Shown piece after piece: positions 1-10,916 of a stretch of DNA of 64,000 nt. Source of the stretch: Desulfobulbaceae bacterium (GTDB taxonomy: Bacteria; Desulfobacterota; Desulfobulbia; Desulfobulbales; Desulfurivibrionaceae); the NCBI GenBank assembly GCA_004332195.1, contig SJBG01000003.1, positions 62,001 through 126,000 of the forward strand, in the 5' to 3' direction. Within the stretch, counting starts at the first letter, position 1. Each line of letters begins with the position of its first letter. The notes below the pieces were generated by a model. It saw nothing but the letters and a program-made list of their open reading frames with translations, had not been told where the DNA came from and did not search any database. Made by a program: the position numbers and the translations under genes.

Positions 1-964
1 GCTGATTAAGAACCACCTCGGCGTTTTCGTCCTTTTTCAGTTCAATCACCACCCGCATGCCCTGACGGTCGGATTCGTCACGAATTTCGGCGATGGACTC
101 GATCTTTTTATCCTTGATCAGCAGTACCATGCGTTCAATCAGCGTCGCCTTGTTCTGTTGATAAGGAATTTCGTCGATAATGATGGACTCCCGGCCGTTT
201 TTCTGTTTTTCGATATGGGACTTGGAACGCAACAACAGAGAGCCGCGGCCGGTTTCGTAGGCCTCACGGATTCCCGCCCGGCCGCAGATAAAAGCCCCGG
301 TGGGGAAATCCGGACCCTGGATAATCTCCATCAGGGCGCTGACCGTAATATTTGGGTCTGCGATCATGGCGATCAGGCCATCGATGATCTCACGCAGGTT
401 GTGAGGAGGAATGTTGGTGGCCATCCCCACCGCGATTCCTGCCGAACCGTTGATCAGCAGGTTGGGAATTCGGGCCGGAAACACCAGGGGTTCCTGGAGG
501 GAGTTGTCGTAGTTGGGGACAAAATCGACGGTTTCTTTGTCGAGATCGGTAATCAGCTCCTGGTCAATTTTAGTCATCCGCGCTTCGGTGTAACGCATGG
601 CCGCCGGCGGGTCGCCATCGACCGAGCCAAAGTTGCCCTGGCCATCCACCAAGGGATAACGCAAGGAAAAACCCTGGGCCATCCGCACCAGGGTCTCGTA
701 AACAGCGGAATCACCATGGGGGTGATATTTACCAATAACGTCACCGACGATGCGGGCGGACTTGAGAAAGGGTCGGTTATAATAATTATTCAGCTCCCGC
801 ATGGCGAAAAGAACCCGGCGATGAACCGGCTTAAGACCGTCGCGGACATCGGGCAGGGCTCGACCGATGATCACGCTCATCGCGTAGTCGAGGTAGGATT
901 TGCGCAACTCCTTCTCGATGGAAATGGTCGGGAAGGGGATTGGTTCTTTGTCAGCTTCAACCAT
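1..964 (-). CDS. gyrA: DNA gyrase subunit A, N-terminal part (runs off the window)
   Basis: This is the breakage-reunion subunit of DNA gyrase, which with GyrB introduces negative supercoils. Reading leftward from the ATG at 964 gives a GyrA N-terminus beginning [20 protein letters not shown]. The quinolone-region motif [11 protein letters not shown] follows, then [10 protein letters not shown], which contains the catalytic tyrosine. About 321 codons are visible and the stop lies outside the window, so only the N-terminal portion of the usual 800-900 residue protein is seen. It lies about 100 bp downstream of gyrB on the same strand, so the order dnaN-gyrB-gyrA is a probable operon. The family assignment is certain. 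Confidence 0.97.
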   Translation of the reverse strand, partial: MVEADKEPIPFPTISIEKELRKSYLDYAMSVIIGRALPDVRDGLKPVHRRVLFAMRELNNYYNRPFLKSARIVGDVIGKYHPHGDSAVYETLVRMAQGFSLRYPLVDGQGNFGSVDGDPPAAMRYTEARMTKIDQELITDLDKETVDFVPNYDNSLQEPLVFPARIPNLLINGSAGIAVGMATNIPPHNLREIIDGLIAMIADPNITVSALMEIIQGPDFPTGAFICGRAGIREAYETGRGSLLLRSKSHIEKQKNGRESIIIDEIPYQQNKATLIERMVLLIKDKKIESIAEIRDESDRQGMRVVIELKKDENAEVVLNQ

Positions 965-1064
965 GAGATACGAAACCTTTAGTTAGTTTGGGATGTTGGG
1001 CTTAGCGCTCTTCGTTTGCGCGCTAAATCAACTTTGGGGGCAAAAGTGGCGGACGTTTTAAACG

Positions 1065-3515
<2,451 letters not shown>

Positions 3516-3554
3516 TTAACCATAATGTAAACAACTTATTAATATATCTTTTAA

Positions 3555-4682
3555 TTACAATTTCATTGGCATAATCATACTGAGATAACCACGATCGTCA
3601 TCTCCCTTAATAAAGCAAGGACTTTTTTTATTAATACAAATCTTGATATTTTCACTAGCCATTAACTGTATTGACTCATAAAAGTATCTACCATTAAAAC
3701 CCACTTCTAAGGGATCGCCGTTATAAACGATGGGAATTTCCTCTTTAGCGCTACCGTAGTCCATACTTTGAGAAGAAATAGTCATATTGTTGCTTGCCAT
3801 AACAAAACTAACAGCGCTAAATCTATCATCGGCAAAGATGTTTACCCTTCTAAGAGAGTTCATCAGTTTTTTTCTTTCCACTTCCAGACAATTTGTTTCG
3901 TTTACTGAATGAACAATACTCTTATAATTAGGGAAATCATCACTCATCAAGCGAATGACCAAGATAAAACTACCGGCCTTAAACACTATTTGTTTTTCCT
4001 CTATTCCCAGAAAAACCTTCTCCGCCTCATCGCATAACTTGCGAAGCTCCTGAACGCCTTTCTTGGGAATCAAGATAACCCGGTCCATGACCAGGTCGCT
4101 TAAATCTTCTTCGCTCCGTTTTTCCATTAGCGCAAGTCGATGACCGTTGGAAGAAACCGCCCTGAGAACATGATCATCAGCCATAATCTCTTTTTCCAGC
4201 AGCAGGCCGGTCAAATTAAAAGTACTCTCCCCTTCCTGGGCTATAGCGTAGGTGGTCTTATCAAGCAGTGAACGCAACAGCAGAGAAGAAATTCCGACCA
4301 TTTTATGTTCACTATAGTCTGGAAATTCGGGAAACTCATCGGCTTCAATTCCCGCCATACGACAATCACTATTCTTGGAACTTATTTTGATCCAAAAGTT
4401 TTCATATTCACTTAGGTTTATCTGATTTTCCTCGGTTTCCTTTATTACTTCAAAAAGTTTTTTCGCTGGTAAAGTTATGGCGCCGGGACTCAGAATTTCG
4501 GCCGGAACCCGACAACGAATGCCAATCTCAAGATCAGTTGCGGTTAACAACAAACCGTCCTGATCTGTTTCGAGTAAAATGTTTGCCAAAATGGCCATGG
4601 TCCCTTTTTTAGCCGCAACGTTTTGCAATAAAGCCAAAGCGGCAAGGAGATCGAGACGAGAAACATTGAGAGCAAGGGTCAT
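3555..4682 (-). CDS. dnaN: DNA polymerase III sliding clamp (beta subunit)
   Basis: The beta clamp encircles DNA and tethers the replicative polymerase. The protein matches DnaN over its full length, with the N-terminal segment MAILANILLE, the central SSNGHRLALMEKR and the C-terminal end YLSMIMPMKL. I chose the ATG at 4682 (375 residues, starting MTLALNVSRL) because it matches the usual DnaN N-terminus. An ATG at 4694 would add four residues, and neither has a strong ribosome-binding site. The codon use and AT content look higher in AT than most of the window. dnaA is not adjacent but about 26 kb away at 30.4-31.7 kb. Confidence 0.96.
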   Translation of the reverse strand: MTLALNVSRLDLLAALALLQNVAAKKGTMAILANILLETDQDGLLLTATDLEIGIRCRVPAEILSPGAITLPAKKLFEVIKETEENQINLSEYENFWIKISSKNSDCRMAGIEADEFPEFPDYSEHKMVGISSLLLRSLLDKTTYAIAQEGESTFNLTGLLLEKEIMADDHVLRAVSSNGHRLALMEKRSEEDLSDLVMDRVILIPKKGVQELRKLCDEAEKVFLGIEEKQIVFKAGSFILVIRLMSDDFPNYKSIVHSVNETNCLEVERKKLMNSLRRVNIFADDRFSAVSFVMASNNMTISSQSMDYGSAKEEIPIVYNGDPLEVGFNGRYFYESIQLMASENIKICINKKSPCFIKGDDDRGYLSMIMPMKL

Positions 4683-4694
4683 GATCTTCACCAT

Positions 4695-5040
4695 TATTTA
4701 AAATAAAAAATTAAGATAAAAAATATTATGGTTATTAAAGGCTGTGGACTTGGGGAAAACTATTATAATTTGGTAAAAACAATGGGAAAATTTTCAAGAC
4801 CAGGGGTGTTCAAAAATCATGAACAACAAAAAAAATTTTTGTTAACACCTTTTCAACAACCAATCAACAACCCGATAGCAGGATAATGTTGATATCCTGT
4901 TGATAATTTTTTTAACTTGCGGGTAGACTGAAAATCGGAAAAAAATGACCTTGAAAACATCCGACCAGTATACTGTAAAAAACAAAAAAAACAAAATGAT
5001 AATGGACAGATGTTGGCAATAACAGTGTTGACGAAACATA
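4695..5040. other. AT-rich spacer upstream of dnaN, candidate replication origin
   Basis: This non-coding stretch between dnaN and tRNA-Asn is markedly AT-rich. It contains motifs one base away from the DnaA-box consensus TTATCCACA: TGTTGATAA at 4898-4906 (reverse complement TTATCAACA), a near copy TGTTGATAT at 4887-4895 exactly 11 bp away (one helical turn), and TTTTCAACA at 4850-4858. An inverted repeat CAGGATA/TATCCTG flanks the first of these, at about 4880-4899. No perfect DnaA box is present. The spacer lies beside dnaN-gyrB-gyrA, a classic origin neighbourhood. The origin role is an inference. Confidence 0.4.
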
Positions 5041-5071
5041 ATGGACTTGATACAATTGCGCCGTCTTTCGT

Positions 5072-5147
5072 TCCCGGGTAGCTCAGCCGGTAGAGCAGGT
5101 GGCTGTTAACCACCTTGTCGGGGGTTCGAATCCCTCCCCGGGAGCCA
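5072..5147 (+). tRNA. tRNA-Asn (anticodon GTT)
   Basis: The sequence folds into a standard cloverleaf. The acceptor stem pairs TCCCGGG (5072-5078) with CCCGGGA (5137-5143). The D-arm starts GCTC, the anticodon stem pairs GGTGG with CCACC around the loop CTGTTAA, and the T-loop is GGTTCGAATCC. The anticodon GTT reads AAC/AAU (asparagine). The 3' CCA is encoded (5145-5147). It stands alone, with no other tRNA nearby. Confidence 0.96.
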
Positions 5148-5235
5148 CCGATTTAATCCGCCAATGTTTAGTAAATGGTTTTTCTGTAAGGAGATTCGGC
5201 AGCGGCATGGAAATGCGTTTTTTAATTTCGACCGA

Positions 5236-5898
5236 TCAACCAGTGACCTTTCCCACCGACAAGGCCTTCCTTGGGCAATTGACCGCGCAGTTTTCACAAC
5301 GGATGCATTCCAGGCTGGGGACAAAGCCCTGTTCCCTGTAGGCTCCGGGATTGGTTTGCAGTGGACAGACTTTTTGACACAAACCACACTGCTTACAATC
5401 GGGAGTCACCCGCAGAATATGGGTATTGGGGGCCATTATTCCCTGCATCGATCCCATGGGGCAGAAGTTGCACCAGGAGCGGGGCTTGAAGTACAATCCG
5501 ACAGCTATGGCAATAGCGGTGGCCACGGTCCACATCATTACAAAAACCGCCCCCACTTTGGCCGGATCTCCCCCGGACATGACCAGGCGACTAAGCATCA
5601 ACCCCATCAGTAAAACGACAAAGAGCCAGCGAAACCAGGTTTTTTTAAACAACGGCGGCATCTCCCTTTTCAGGCTGAACTTGGCCAGCGCTCGCTCGTG
5701 AAAACCCCCCATGGCACAAAGCCAGCCGCAGTAGAAGCGGCCCCGGAAAAAGACCATAATCAGCATCGTAACCATCATTGCTAGGGCTAAATAACCCAGG
5801 TATGGCCAGTAAAAACCTCCGACAATCACCAGCGGCACCAAAGGGGCTAGCAGATACTGGATAAGTTTGCGGTTTTTTTTCTCCCGAAGCTTTTTCAT
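5236..5898 (-). CDS. NapH/NosR-type 4Fe-4S membrane protein
   Basis: This is an integral membrane ferredoxin of the NapH/NosR/YccM type, which passes electrons between the quinone pool or cytoplasm and membrane or periplasmic partners. Visible features are several hydrophobic segments (for example YLLAPLVPLVIVGG), the motif CGWLCAMGGFHER, a second cysteine pair CNFCPMG, and two C-terminal ferredoxin clusters (CKQCGLCQKVCPLQ and CIRCENCAVNCPR). The ATG at 5898 is preceded by GGAAGG at good spacing, giving 220 residues, so an upstream in-frame start is rejected. It stands alone, converging on tRNA-Asn. The electron partner cannot be told from context. Confidence 0.88.
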   Translation of the reverse strand: MKKLREKKNRKLIQYLLAPLVPLVIVGGFYWPYLGYLALAMMVTMLIMVFFRGRFYCGWLCAMGGFHERALAKFSLKREMPPLFKKTWFRWLFVVLLMGLMLSRLVMSGGDPAKVGAVFVMMWTVATAIAIAVGLYFKPRSWCNFCPMGSMQGIMAPNTHILRVTPDCKQCGLCQKVCPLQTNPGAYREQGFVPSLECIRCENCAVNCPRKALSVGKVTG

Positions 5899-6017
5899 TT
5901 TTACCTTCCATTGCTCTGTGTTGTAAGCTAACACCAATCGGTAAACAACTTAATTAAACAATTAACTAACACAGACGACCGGCTTGGTCAAGAGCAATAA
6001 AATAAAATCGGGGCGAC

Positions 6018-6530
6018 ATGAACCAGCACGCGTATTTTATGGGTTTGGCTCTGAAGCAGGCGTGGACGGCTTTGGCGGCTGGGGAGTTTCCGGTGGGAGC
6101 GGTGATCGTCGCCGACGGGGCGGTGGCGGCGGAAGGTGGTCGGAGTAACAGCCATGGATCAAAACCCACCGAGCTTGATCACGCCGAGATCGTCGCCCTG
6201 CGCCGCCTTTTGGGTCGGCAACCGGCGATTGATCGGACAAAGTTGACCGTTTACGCCACCATGGAACCCTGCCTGATGTGTTACACTGCTTTACTGCTCA
6301 ACGGGGTGCGGAGATTTGTTTATGCCTACGAAGATGTGATGAGCGGCGGCACCTCCCTGCCCTTGGCCCAGTTGGCCCCCTTATACCGAGAAATGGCCTC
6401 GGCCGTGGAGATCGTTCCCGATATCCGACGTCGGGAGAGCCTGGCTCTTTTCCGTCAATTCTTCCGCTGCCCAGATAACTCTTACTGGCGTGACAGCCTG
6501 CTGGCCACCTACACCCTCGGTCAATTGTAA
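6018..6530 (+). CDS. Nucleoside deaminase, TadA-like
   Basis: This is a zinc-dependent cytidine/deoxycytidylate deaminase-fold protein, 170 residues. The zinc and catalytic motifs are present: DHAEI (His ligand plus catalytic Glu) and PCLMC (two Cys ligands), with FPVGAVIVADG upstream as in TadA. TadA converts A34 to inosine in tRNA-Arg. This protein is of similar length, but the C-terminus (CPDNSYWRDSLLATYTL) belongs to a related nucleoside deaminase branch, so the substrate is left open. The TAA stop codon is also the first three bases of repeat element A1, so the end of the protein may have been set by insertion of that element. Confidence 0.85.
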   Translation: MNQHAYFMGLALKQAWTALAAGEFPVGAVIVADGAVAAEGGRSNSHGSKPTELDHAEIVALRRLLGRQPAIDRTKLTVYATMEPCLMCYTALLLNGVRRFVYAYEDVMSGGTSLPLAQLAPLYREMASAVEIVPDIRRRESLALFRQFFRCPDNSYWRDSLLATYTLGQL

Positions 6531-6663
6531 CTATTCAGGAACACCCCATCTTGTCCCGCTTTGGCCTTCTTAAAATGGCACAAGGATGCTTCGAAGTCCC
6601 AGGTGAACCAATATGGGGTGCTCCTGAACAGTTACGGGACACGGTTAGGCCAAATTGGTGGCC
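6528..6663. repeat. Palindromic MITE-like element A, copy 1
   Basis: This is a non-coding element with 22 bp terminal inverted repeats, TAACTATTCAGGAACACCCC.. at 6528-6549 and its near-exact complement at 6613-6634 (20 of 22 match). A tail continues to about 6663 (GGTTAGGCCAAATTGGTGG). A second copy lies at 32179-32308. The rest of the 6531-6732 spacer holds nothing I recognise. The element has no coding capacity and would need a transposase supplied elsewhere. Confidence 0.75.
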
Positions 6664-6732
6664 TTAAAACTTAAGGGACGGGGCAAAACAAGCGGTTACA
6701 ACCCTGCCTCCTTAATAAGCGCAACAACTTAC

Positions 6733-9519
6733 TTATAAACCATTAGTATCGGCCAGTGTCGCAACTTTTTGTTGCAACGCGGCCGTAATCCGAGATGAGA
6801 CCCCCGCCCCGCCCTTTATTGGGGCGGACGTTGTGGCGAGCTCAGCAGCCAGTCGATTGGCATCAACGGCCGGTCCAAACTTGATCTTGATGGGACGCAG
6901 TCGAGGCCATAGTTTATGGCGGGGCCAAGCCTCGTAAGCCCCGCCTATATGTATCGGGACGACGAAAACCCGGTGGCGGTCAAGGATCACCCCAATTCCC
7001 GGTCGAAAATTGTTTGGTTGACCACTAAACGAGCGTTCCCCTTCGGCAAACCAGACCAGGTTATGGCCCTGACCCAGGATTGTTGAGCCGTAAGCCAGAC
7101 TGGAGGCCGCAGCTCGGCGGGGATCAATGGGTACAACCTGACCAAGACGACAGACCAAGCGAAAAAAAACGTTGCTGAAAGCCACGTTCTGGAGCCCGGC
7201 AAACCAGGTCCGGCGCATAAATTTAAAAGGCAGGGCCGCCGCCAAGGCAAAAGGGTCGAGAAAGCTGACGTGATTGGGCGCCAGGACCAAGGGTCCAGCG
7301 GGTAGATTTTCCCGGCCATCGAAGCGAAGACGGAAAAACACCCGAAAAAGTAAGCGATTAAACTGATAAAGACCCCAAGCCAGGGCCACCTGAAAACGGT
7401 TGAGGGGGGTCAGCCAGTGCCGCTGCTCGGGACTTAGTACCGCTTCGGGGTTTTCTAGAGGGTCGATGGGGTTAAACTCGCGCCCATGCTCAGTTAAGTG
7501 GACGACCTCGATCAGCAGGTCGCGTACCGTTTCAATTCGGCCGATGGCTTCTTCGCTCAACTCCACGTTGGCATGACGGCCGATTTCCATGGTCAGGCTG
7601 AGCCAATCCAGGGAATCAATCCCCAGATCCAAATGCGGACTGCTATCCGGACTGAGATGAGCCTGTGGGTAACGACGAGCCAGCCACGCCCAGACCGCTC
7701 GGGCTGAAGGCACCTCAAGCAGGGTGCGATCATGGTCGGACATCTCCGACAGTGGGGTGGCTCCGGCGGCGTGGCCTTGCTCGGTCGCCGCCCGTGCTTG
7801 TTCGTAGCGTTGGCCCAGCAAATGACGCTGGATCTTGCCCAGTCGGGTTCGCGGCAGGCTCTCGCGAGCGATCGCGTATTCGTCCGGGCGTTGGTAGGAA
7901 GGCAGGTCGCGGGAGACTGCAAGCAGCGCTTGGCGCAAAGCCGCTTTGATATCGTGCTCTTTGGCCTGGCGCAGGGCGCCCATATTGGGAATCAGTAAAG
8001 CCGCCAGTTTTTCCCGGTAGCTAAGCACGCCCGCCTCACTGATAAAAGGGTGGGTCGCCAAGATATCCTCCAGGGGCTCTGGCTGGATATTCTTGCCGCC
8101 AGCGGTGACAATCAGGGTGGAGGCTCGGCCGGTCAAGAAAAGAAAGCCGTCGGGGTCGAGATAACCTAAGTCGCCGGTGTGAAACCAACCGGCACTGAAG
8201 GCGGCGGCGGAGCGTTCCGGCAAATTCCAGTAACCGGCAAAAACGCTGGCGCCGCGAGCCAGCACCTCGCCGTGCGGCGACGCTGGGGACGACACTGGGG
8301 ACGACGCTGGGGACGACACTGGGGACGACACTGGGGACGACGCTCCATCGTCTGCGCCTGGTTCCAGCGCTGCTGCCGGGGCTGATTTTTGCTCCCTGGT
8401 CGGATCTATTTGCAACGTCACTCCGGGAACCGGTTGACCGACACTGCCGGCCCGGCCGCTAAGCGGAGGGTTGATGGTGAGCAGGGGGGATGTTTCAGTA
8501 AGCCCGTAGCCAACGGCAACCTGCCAACCCAGGGCCTCCAGCTTCAGGGCCAGAGCTGCATCGAGGGCCGAGCCACCGGAGGCCAGCAGGCGCAGGGATG
8601 GGCCAAAACGACGATGCAGGGGTCGGAGCAACACCTTACCAAGACGCCAGTCAAAACGACGACGCAGGGTCATCGATAGCGAAAGGGCCGCCTTAAAATA
8701 CCATCCGGCCAGCCGACCCCCGGCTGCCGCCTTATCTTCGATGCCCTGGTAAAGAGCCTGGTAGAGTCGGGGTACTCCGATTAAAGTCGTGGTTTTGCCG
8801 ACGCGAATGGCCCGGAGAATGCGGGGACCAATCAGCTCATCGGGCATAATCAGCGGCAAGCCCATGCCCAGGGGGACCAGTAGGCCAATCACCAGGGGAT
8901 AGACGTGATGGAGGGGCAAGGGCAGCAAAACCCGGTCGGTGGCCGTCATCAGTCCGACCACGCTCACGGTGTTGATCTGAAAAGCCAGATTGGCATGGCT
9001 CAGGGGAACGCCCTTGGGTGGTCCGGTAGTCCCGGAGGTATAAAAAAGAGCTGCCGGGTCTTCGGGGCGACGAGCGGTGATCGCCGCCAAAGGCGTAGAT
9101 GAGGTCGGCAACTCAGCCAGGGACATCAGGTGCAAGTTCTCGGCCTTATCCAGTTTGGCGAAACGCCGGGCCTGGTCATCGTCGATAAAGAAAAAACGGG
9201 CGCCGCTGTCTACTATAATATGGGCCAACCCGGTCTCTCCGGTCTGGGTATCCAGCGGCATAATTACCGCTCCGACTCGCAACACGGCCAGGGCGGCGAT
9301 GACCCATTGAGCTCGGTTTTTCCCCAGCAAACCAACGTGATCCCCCGGTCGCAGGCCGCTCTCCAGCAGAGCCATGGCAACTCCGTCCACCTTTGAGGCC
9401 AGACGCCGGTAGGACCACTCACGCACGGTTTGGGCTTCCACCAGCGCCAGGGCACACTGTTCTCCTCGCCCTGGCAAGTTGGCCACCAAACCCTGTAAAG
9501 TATCAAATTCGCCAGTCAT
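6733..9519 (-). CDS. Acyl-ACP/CoA synthetase + acyl carrier + acyltransferase fusion (Aas-like)
   Basis: This 928-residue, three-domain enzyme of phospholipid acyl-chain salvage combines several activities. Residues about 1-590 are an AMP-binding adenylate-forming domain (FYTSGTTGPPKGVPLSH near 155-170, then YGLTETSP and TGDLG). Residues about 610-690 are an acyl carrier domain with the phosphopantetheine serine in LGIDSLDWL. Residues about 720-920 are a PlsC-type acyltransferase with NHVSFLDP and a FAEGERSFSG motif. Aas of enterobacteria has synthetase and acyltransferase parts in the other order and lacks the carrier domain. An in-frame run of SSPV/SSPA repeats lies near residues 392-414. 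The start ATG has a strong site GGGAGGAG. The downstream gene order gives no further clue. Confidence 0.88.
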   Translation of the reverse strand: MTGEFDTLQGLVANLPGRGEQCALALVEAQTVREWSYRRLASKVDGVAMALLESGLRPGDHVGLLGKNRAQWVIAALAVLRVGAVIMPLDTQTGETGLAHIIVDSGARFFFIDDDQARRFAKLDKAENLHLMSLAELPTSSTPLAAITARRPEDPAALFYTSGTTGPPKGVPLSHANLAFQINTVSVVGLMTATDRVLLPLPLHHVYPLVIGLLVPLGMGLPLIMPDELIGPRILRAIRVGKTTTLIGVPRLYQALYQGIEDKAAAGGRLAGWYFKAALSLSMTLRRRFDWRLGKVLLRPLHRRFGPSLRLLASGGSALDAALALKLEALGWQVAVGYGLTETSPLLTINPPLSGRAGSVGQPVPGVTLQIDPTREQKSAPAAALEPGADDGASSPVSSPVSSPASSPVSSPASPHGEVLARGASVFAGYWNLPERSAAAFSAGWFHTGDLGYLDPDGFLFLTGRASTLIVTAGGKNIQPEPLEDILATHPFISEAGVLSYREKLAALLIPNMGALRQAKEHDIKAALRQALLAVSRDLPSYQRPDEYAIARESLPRTRLGKIQRHLLGQRYEQARAATEQGHAAGATPLSEMSDHDRTLLEVPSARAVWAWLARRYPQAHLSPDSSPHLDLGIDSLDWLSLTMEIGRHANVELSEEAIGRIETVRDLLIEVVHLTEHGREFNPIDPLENPEAVLSPEQRHWLTPLNRFQVALAWGLYQFNRLLFRVFFRLRFDGRENLPAGPLVLAPNHVSFLDPFALAAALPFKFMRRTWFAGLQNVAFSNVFFRLVCRLGQVVPIDPRRAAASSLAYGSTILGQGHNLVWFAEGERSFSGQPNNFRPGIGVILDRHRVFVVPIHIGGAYEAWPRHKLWPRLRPIKIKFGPAVDANRLAAELATTSAPIKGGAGVSSRITAALQQKVATLADTNGL
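8285..8344. repeat. 12-bp tandem repeat inside the Aas-like gene
   Basis: There are five near-identical copies of a 12 bp unit GGGGACGACRCT on the plus strand. On the minus strand they encode a Ser-Ser-Pro-Val/Ala repeat. The unit length is a multiple of three, so changes in copy number keep the gene in frame. The run sits between the large and small subdomains of the adenylation domain. Confidence 0.9.
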
Positions 9520-9533
9520 TGTAATCTCCTCCC

Positions 9534-10145
9534 TTAACCTGGGCCAACAAAATAAGGGCCGCCACCGCCGGTAATCGGCAAAGCTTGCCGAGCCGACGAC
9601 TTGCGGCTGGCAAGTTGGCTATGGTTAAAGCCAACCACAGCAAAGGATGCAATGCTGGTCATTTCCCAAAACATGAACAATACCATCAGGTTATTGCTGG
9701 TGACGGTCCCGATCATGGCGAGCATAAACAAGGTGAGCAGCACGAACAGGCGGTTTTGCTGCGGGTGCCCGGCCAGGTAGCCTCCGGCATAGACAAACAT
9801 CGCGGTACCTACGCCAGTGGGCCACCTTGAAAAATTGCTCTTTCGCCCGATTTCTGCGTTATACTCAAAAAATTATCCTCGGAATATCAACCATATGCCT
9901 GCGGTAATTTTTTTACGTGCCGTAAACTCGAACAAAATAGCTGATTTTTCAAGATAGCCAGTAATCATCAAAAGCAGCAAAACGGTCAAGCCGTCGATGT
10001 GCCAGGCCGGTTCCGCCCCCAGGCCGGGTGCCCGGTGGCCCGGTCAAAGAGAAATTCGGCGGGCAAGGCATGGGTGGCAAGGAACCAGAGCAGTGCCCCC
10101 AGGGCGGATTGGTTTCTCAGTGCCGCTCCACAGCGGACAAAGACC
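9534..10145 (-). pseudogene. mrpA/mnhA-like antiporter subunit remnant, interrupted
   Basis: This is a fragment of the large membrane subunit of an Mrp-type Na+/H+ antiporter or related NADH dehydrogenase subunit. The best-preserved part is at 9534-9818: VYAGGYLAGHP, then FMLAMIGTVTSNNLMVLFMF and WEMTSIASFAVVGFNH. Upstream of element B1 the same frame resumes as WHIDGLTVLLLLMITG. Joining 9818 to 9963 restores LLMITGVGTAMFVYAGG without loss. Further upstream (about 10050-10145) the family-like sequence LLWFLATHALPAEFLF lies in another frame, so a frameshift is also present. The gene is truncated at both ends and is non-functional. Confidence 0.8.
9819..9959 (-). repeat. Palindromic MITE-like element B, copy 1 (inserted in a gene)
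   Basis: This element of about 140 bp starts GGGCCACCTTGAAAAATT and ends in the imperfect complement of that start. It is inverted relative to the other four copies. It interrupts the mrpA-like pseudogene. The sequence GCCAGT occurs on both sides (9813-9818 and 9957-9962). Because the element itself ends in GCC, the target duplication could be as short as AGT. Deleting 9819-9962 (144 bp) restores the host reading frame exactly. Confidence 0.88.
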
Positions 10146-10916
10146 GCCGACGCATTCCCGATTCGCGGTGAATTGCCGACAGGGGTAGTCCGCTGCGGCC
10201 AACAGGGGCACTGGCAGGAGGTCGCGCGAGATTCGGGCGGCCTCCCGCAGGGCGGTGAAAGTTTCTCGTTGGCAGCAGCGGGCCCCGCGGATTTCAGCGA
10301 TGGCGGTTAAAACCTGAGCGCTGACCTGCATGACCTGTTGCCGCTTGTCCGCAAGCAGGGGGCTAGCCTCAAACAGAACACTAAAGGCAATGCCCACCCC
10401 GATGGCCGCGCCGCAGTTGCCCCAAAAGCCACAGGCCCCGCCCGGCACTTTGCTGCCTCGCGCAATACCGGTGTTAATGCTCTCCTGACTCAGCCGGCCG
10501 CCCAGGTTGCGGTAAGTAACCAGAATAATACCCGGCACTATGGCATGATGCTCCGGCCCATGTCTGGGGATGGCGGGATGGCTGCGAATCCCGGCCAGCA
10601 GGGCCAGCATGTCTTGCTCGCGGGTTTCGGTGCAGATGGTCCTAATGACCCCGAGGGCATCTTGCTGGTGGCAGTCATCGCAAACAAAATGCCCATCACG
10701 GCAGACGGCGGCGGTTTTTTTGATCACCCCGCAATAATAACAGTTTTCATCCCTCTCTTGCTTGAGGTAGACGAGCTCCTGACCGCACGCCATGCAACCG
10801 GCGCCGTGGCGCTGGTGGCCCGATCCCGGCCCCGATCCTGCCCCTGATCCCGACCCCGATCGTCCACAGGTAAAGGGTCTTTGGTGAGCAACCGTCAACT
10901 CTTGGGCCGATCGCAT
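10044..10916 (-). CDS. DUF5714 domain protein
   Basis: This cysteine-rich protein of unknown function has 290 residues as read. The DUF5714 signature is visible: a zinc-ribbon-like start CMACGQELVYLK with CYYCG, then GHFVCDDCHQQDALG, and a C-terminal NRECVGGLCP. The start ATG at 10916 overlaps the stop of the upstream radical SAM-ArsM gene (ATGA), so the two are translationally coupled and probably act together. Residues about 18-36 are a Gly-Ser-rich insertion made of a six-base repeat. The last 30 or so residues run into the mrpA-like remnant, so the natural C-terminus may have been replaced. No function is assigned. Confidence 0.72.
   Translation of the reverse strand: MRSAQELTVAHQRPFTCGRSGSGSGAGSGPGSGHQRHGAGCMACGQELVYLKQERDENCYYCGVIKKTAAVCRDGHFVCDDCHQQDALGVIRTICTETREQDMLALLAGIRSHPAIPRHGPEHHAIVPGIILVTYRNLGGRLSQESINTGIARGSKVPGGACGFWGNCGAAIGVGIAFSVLFEASPLLADKRQQVMQVSAQVLTAIAEIRGARCCQRETFTALREAARISRDLLPVPLLAAADYPCRQFTANRECVGGLCPLWSGTEKPIRPGGTALVPCHPCLARRISL

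Noticed and set aside
158..982. Long plus-strand open frame opposite gyrA
   Set aside because: The minus frame encodes GyrA with all motifs; the plus frame has no family resemblance and is its antisense shadow.
4842..5113. Small minus-strand open frames between dnaN and tRNA-Asn
   Set aside because: No ribosome-binding site or family resemblance; one runs into the tRNA. They arise from AT-rich non-coding DNA.
8285..8344. CRISPR-like array in the Aas-like gene
   Set aside because: The unit is a contiguous 12 bp tandem repeat with no spacers, and it lies in a coding frame.
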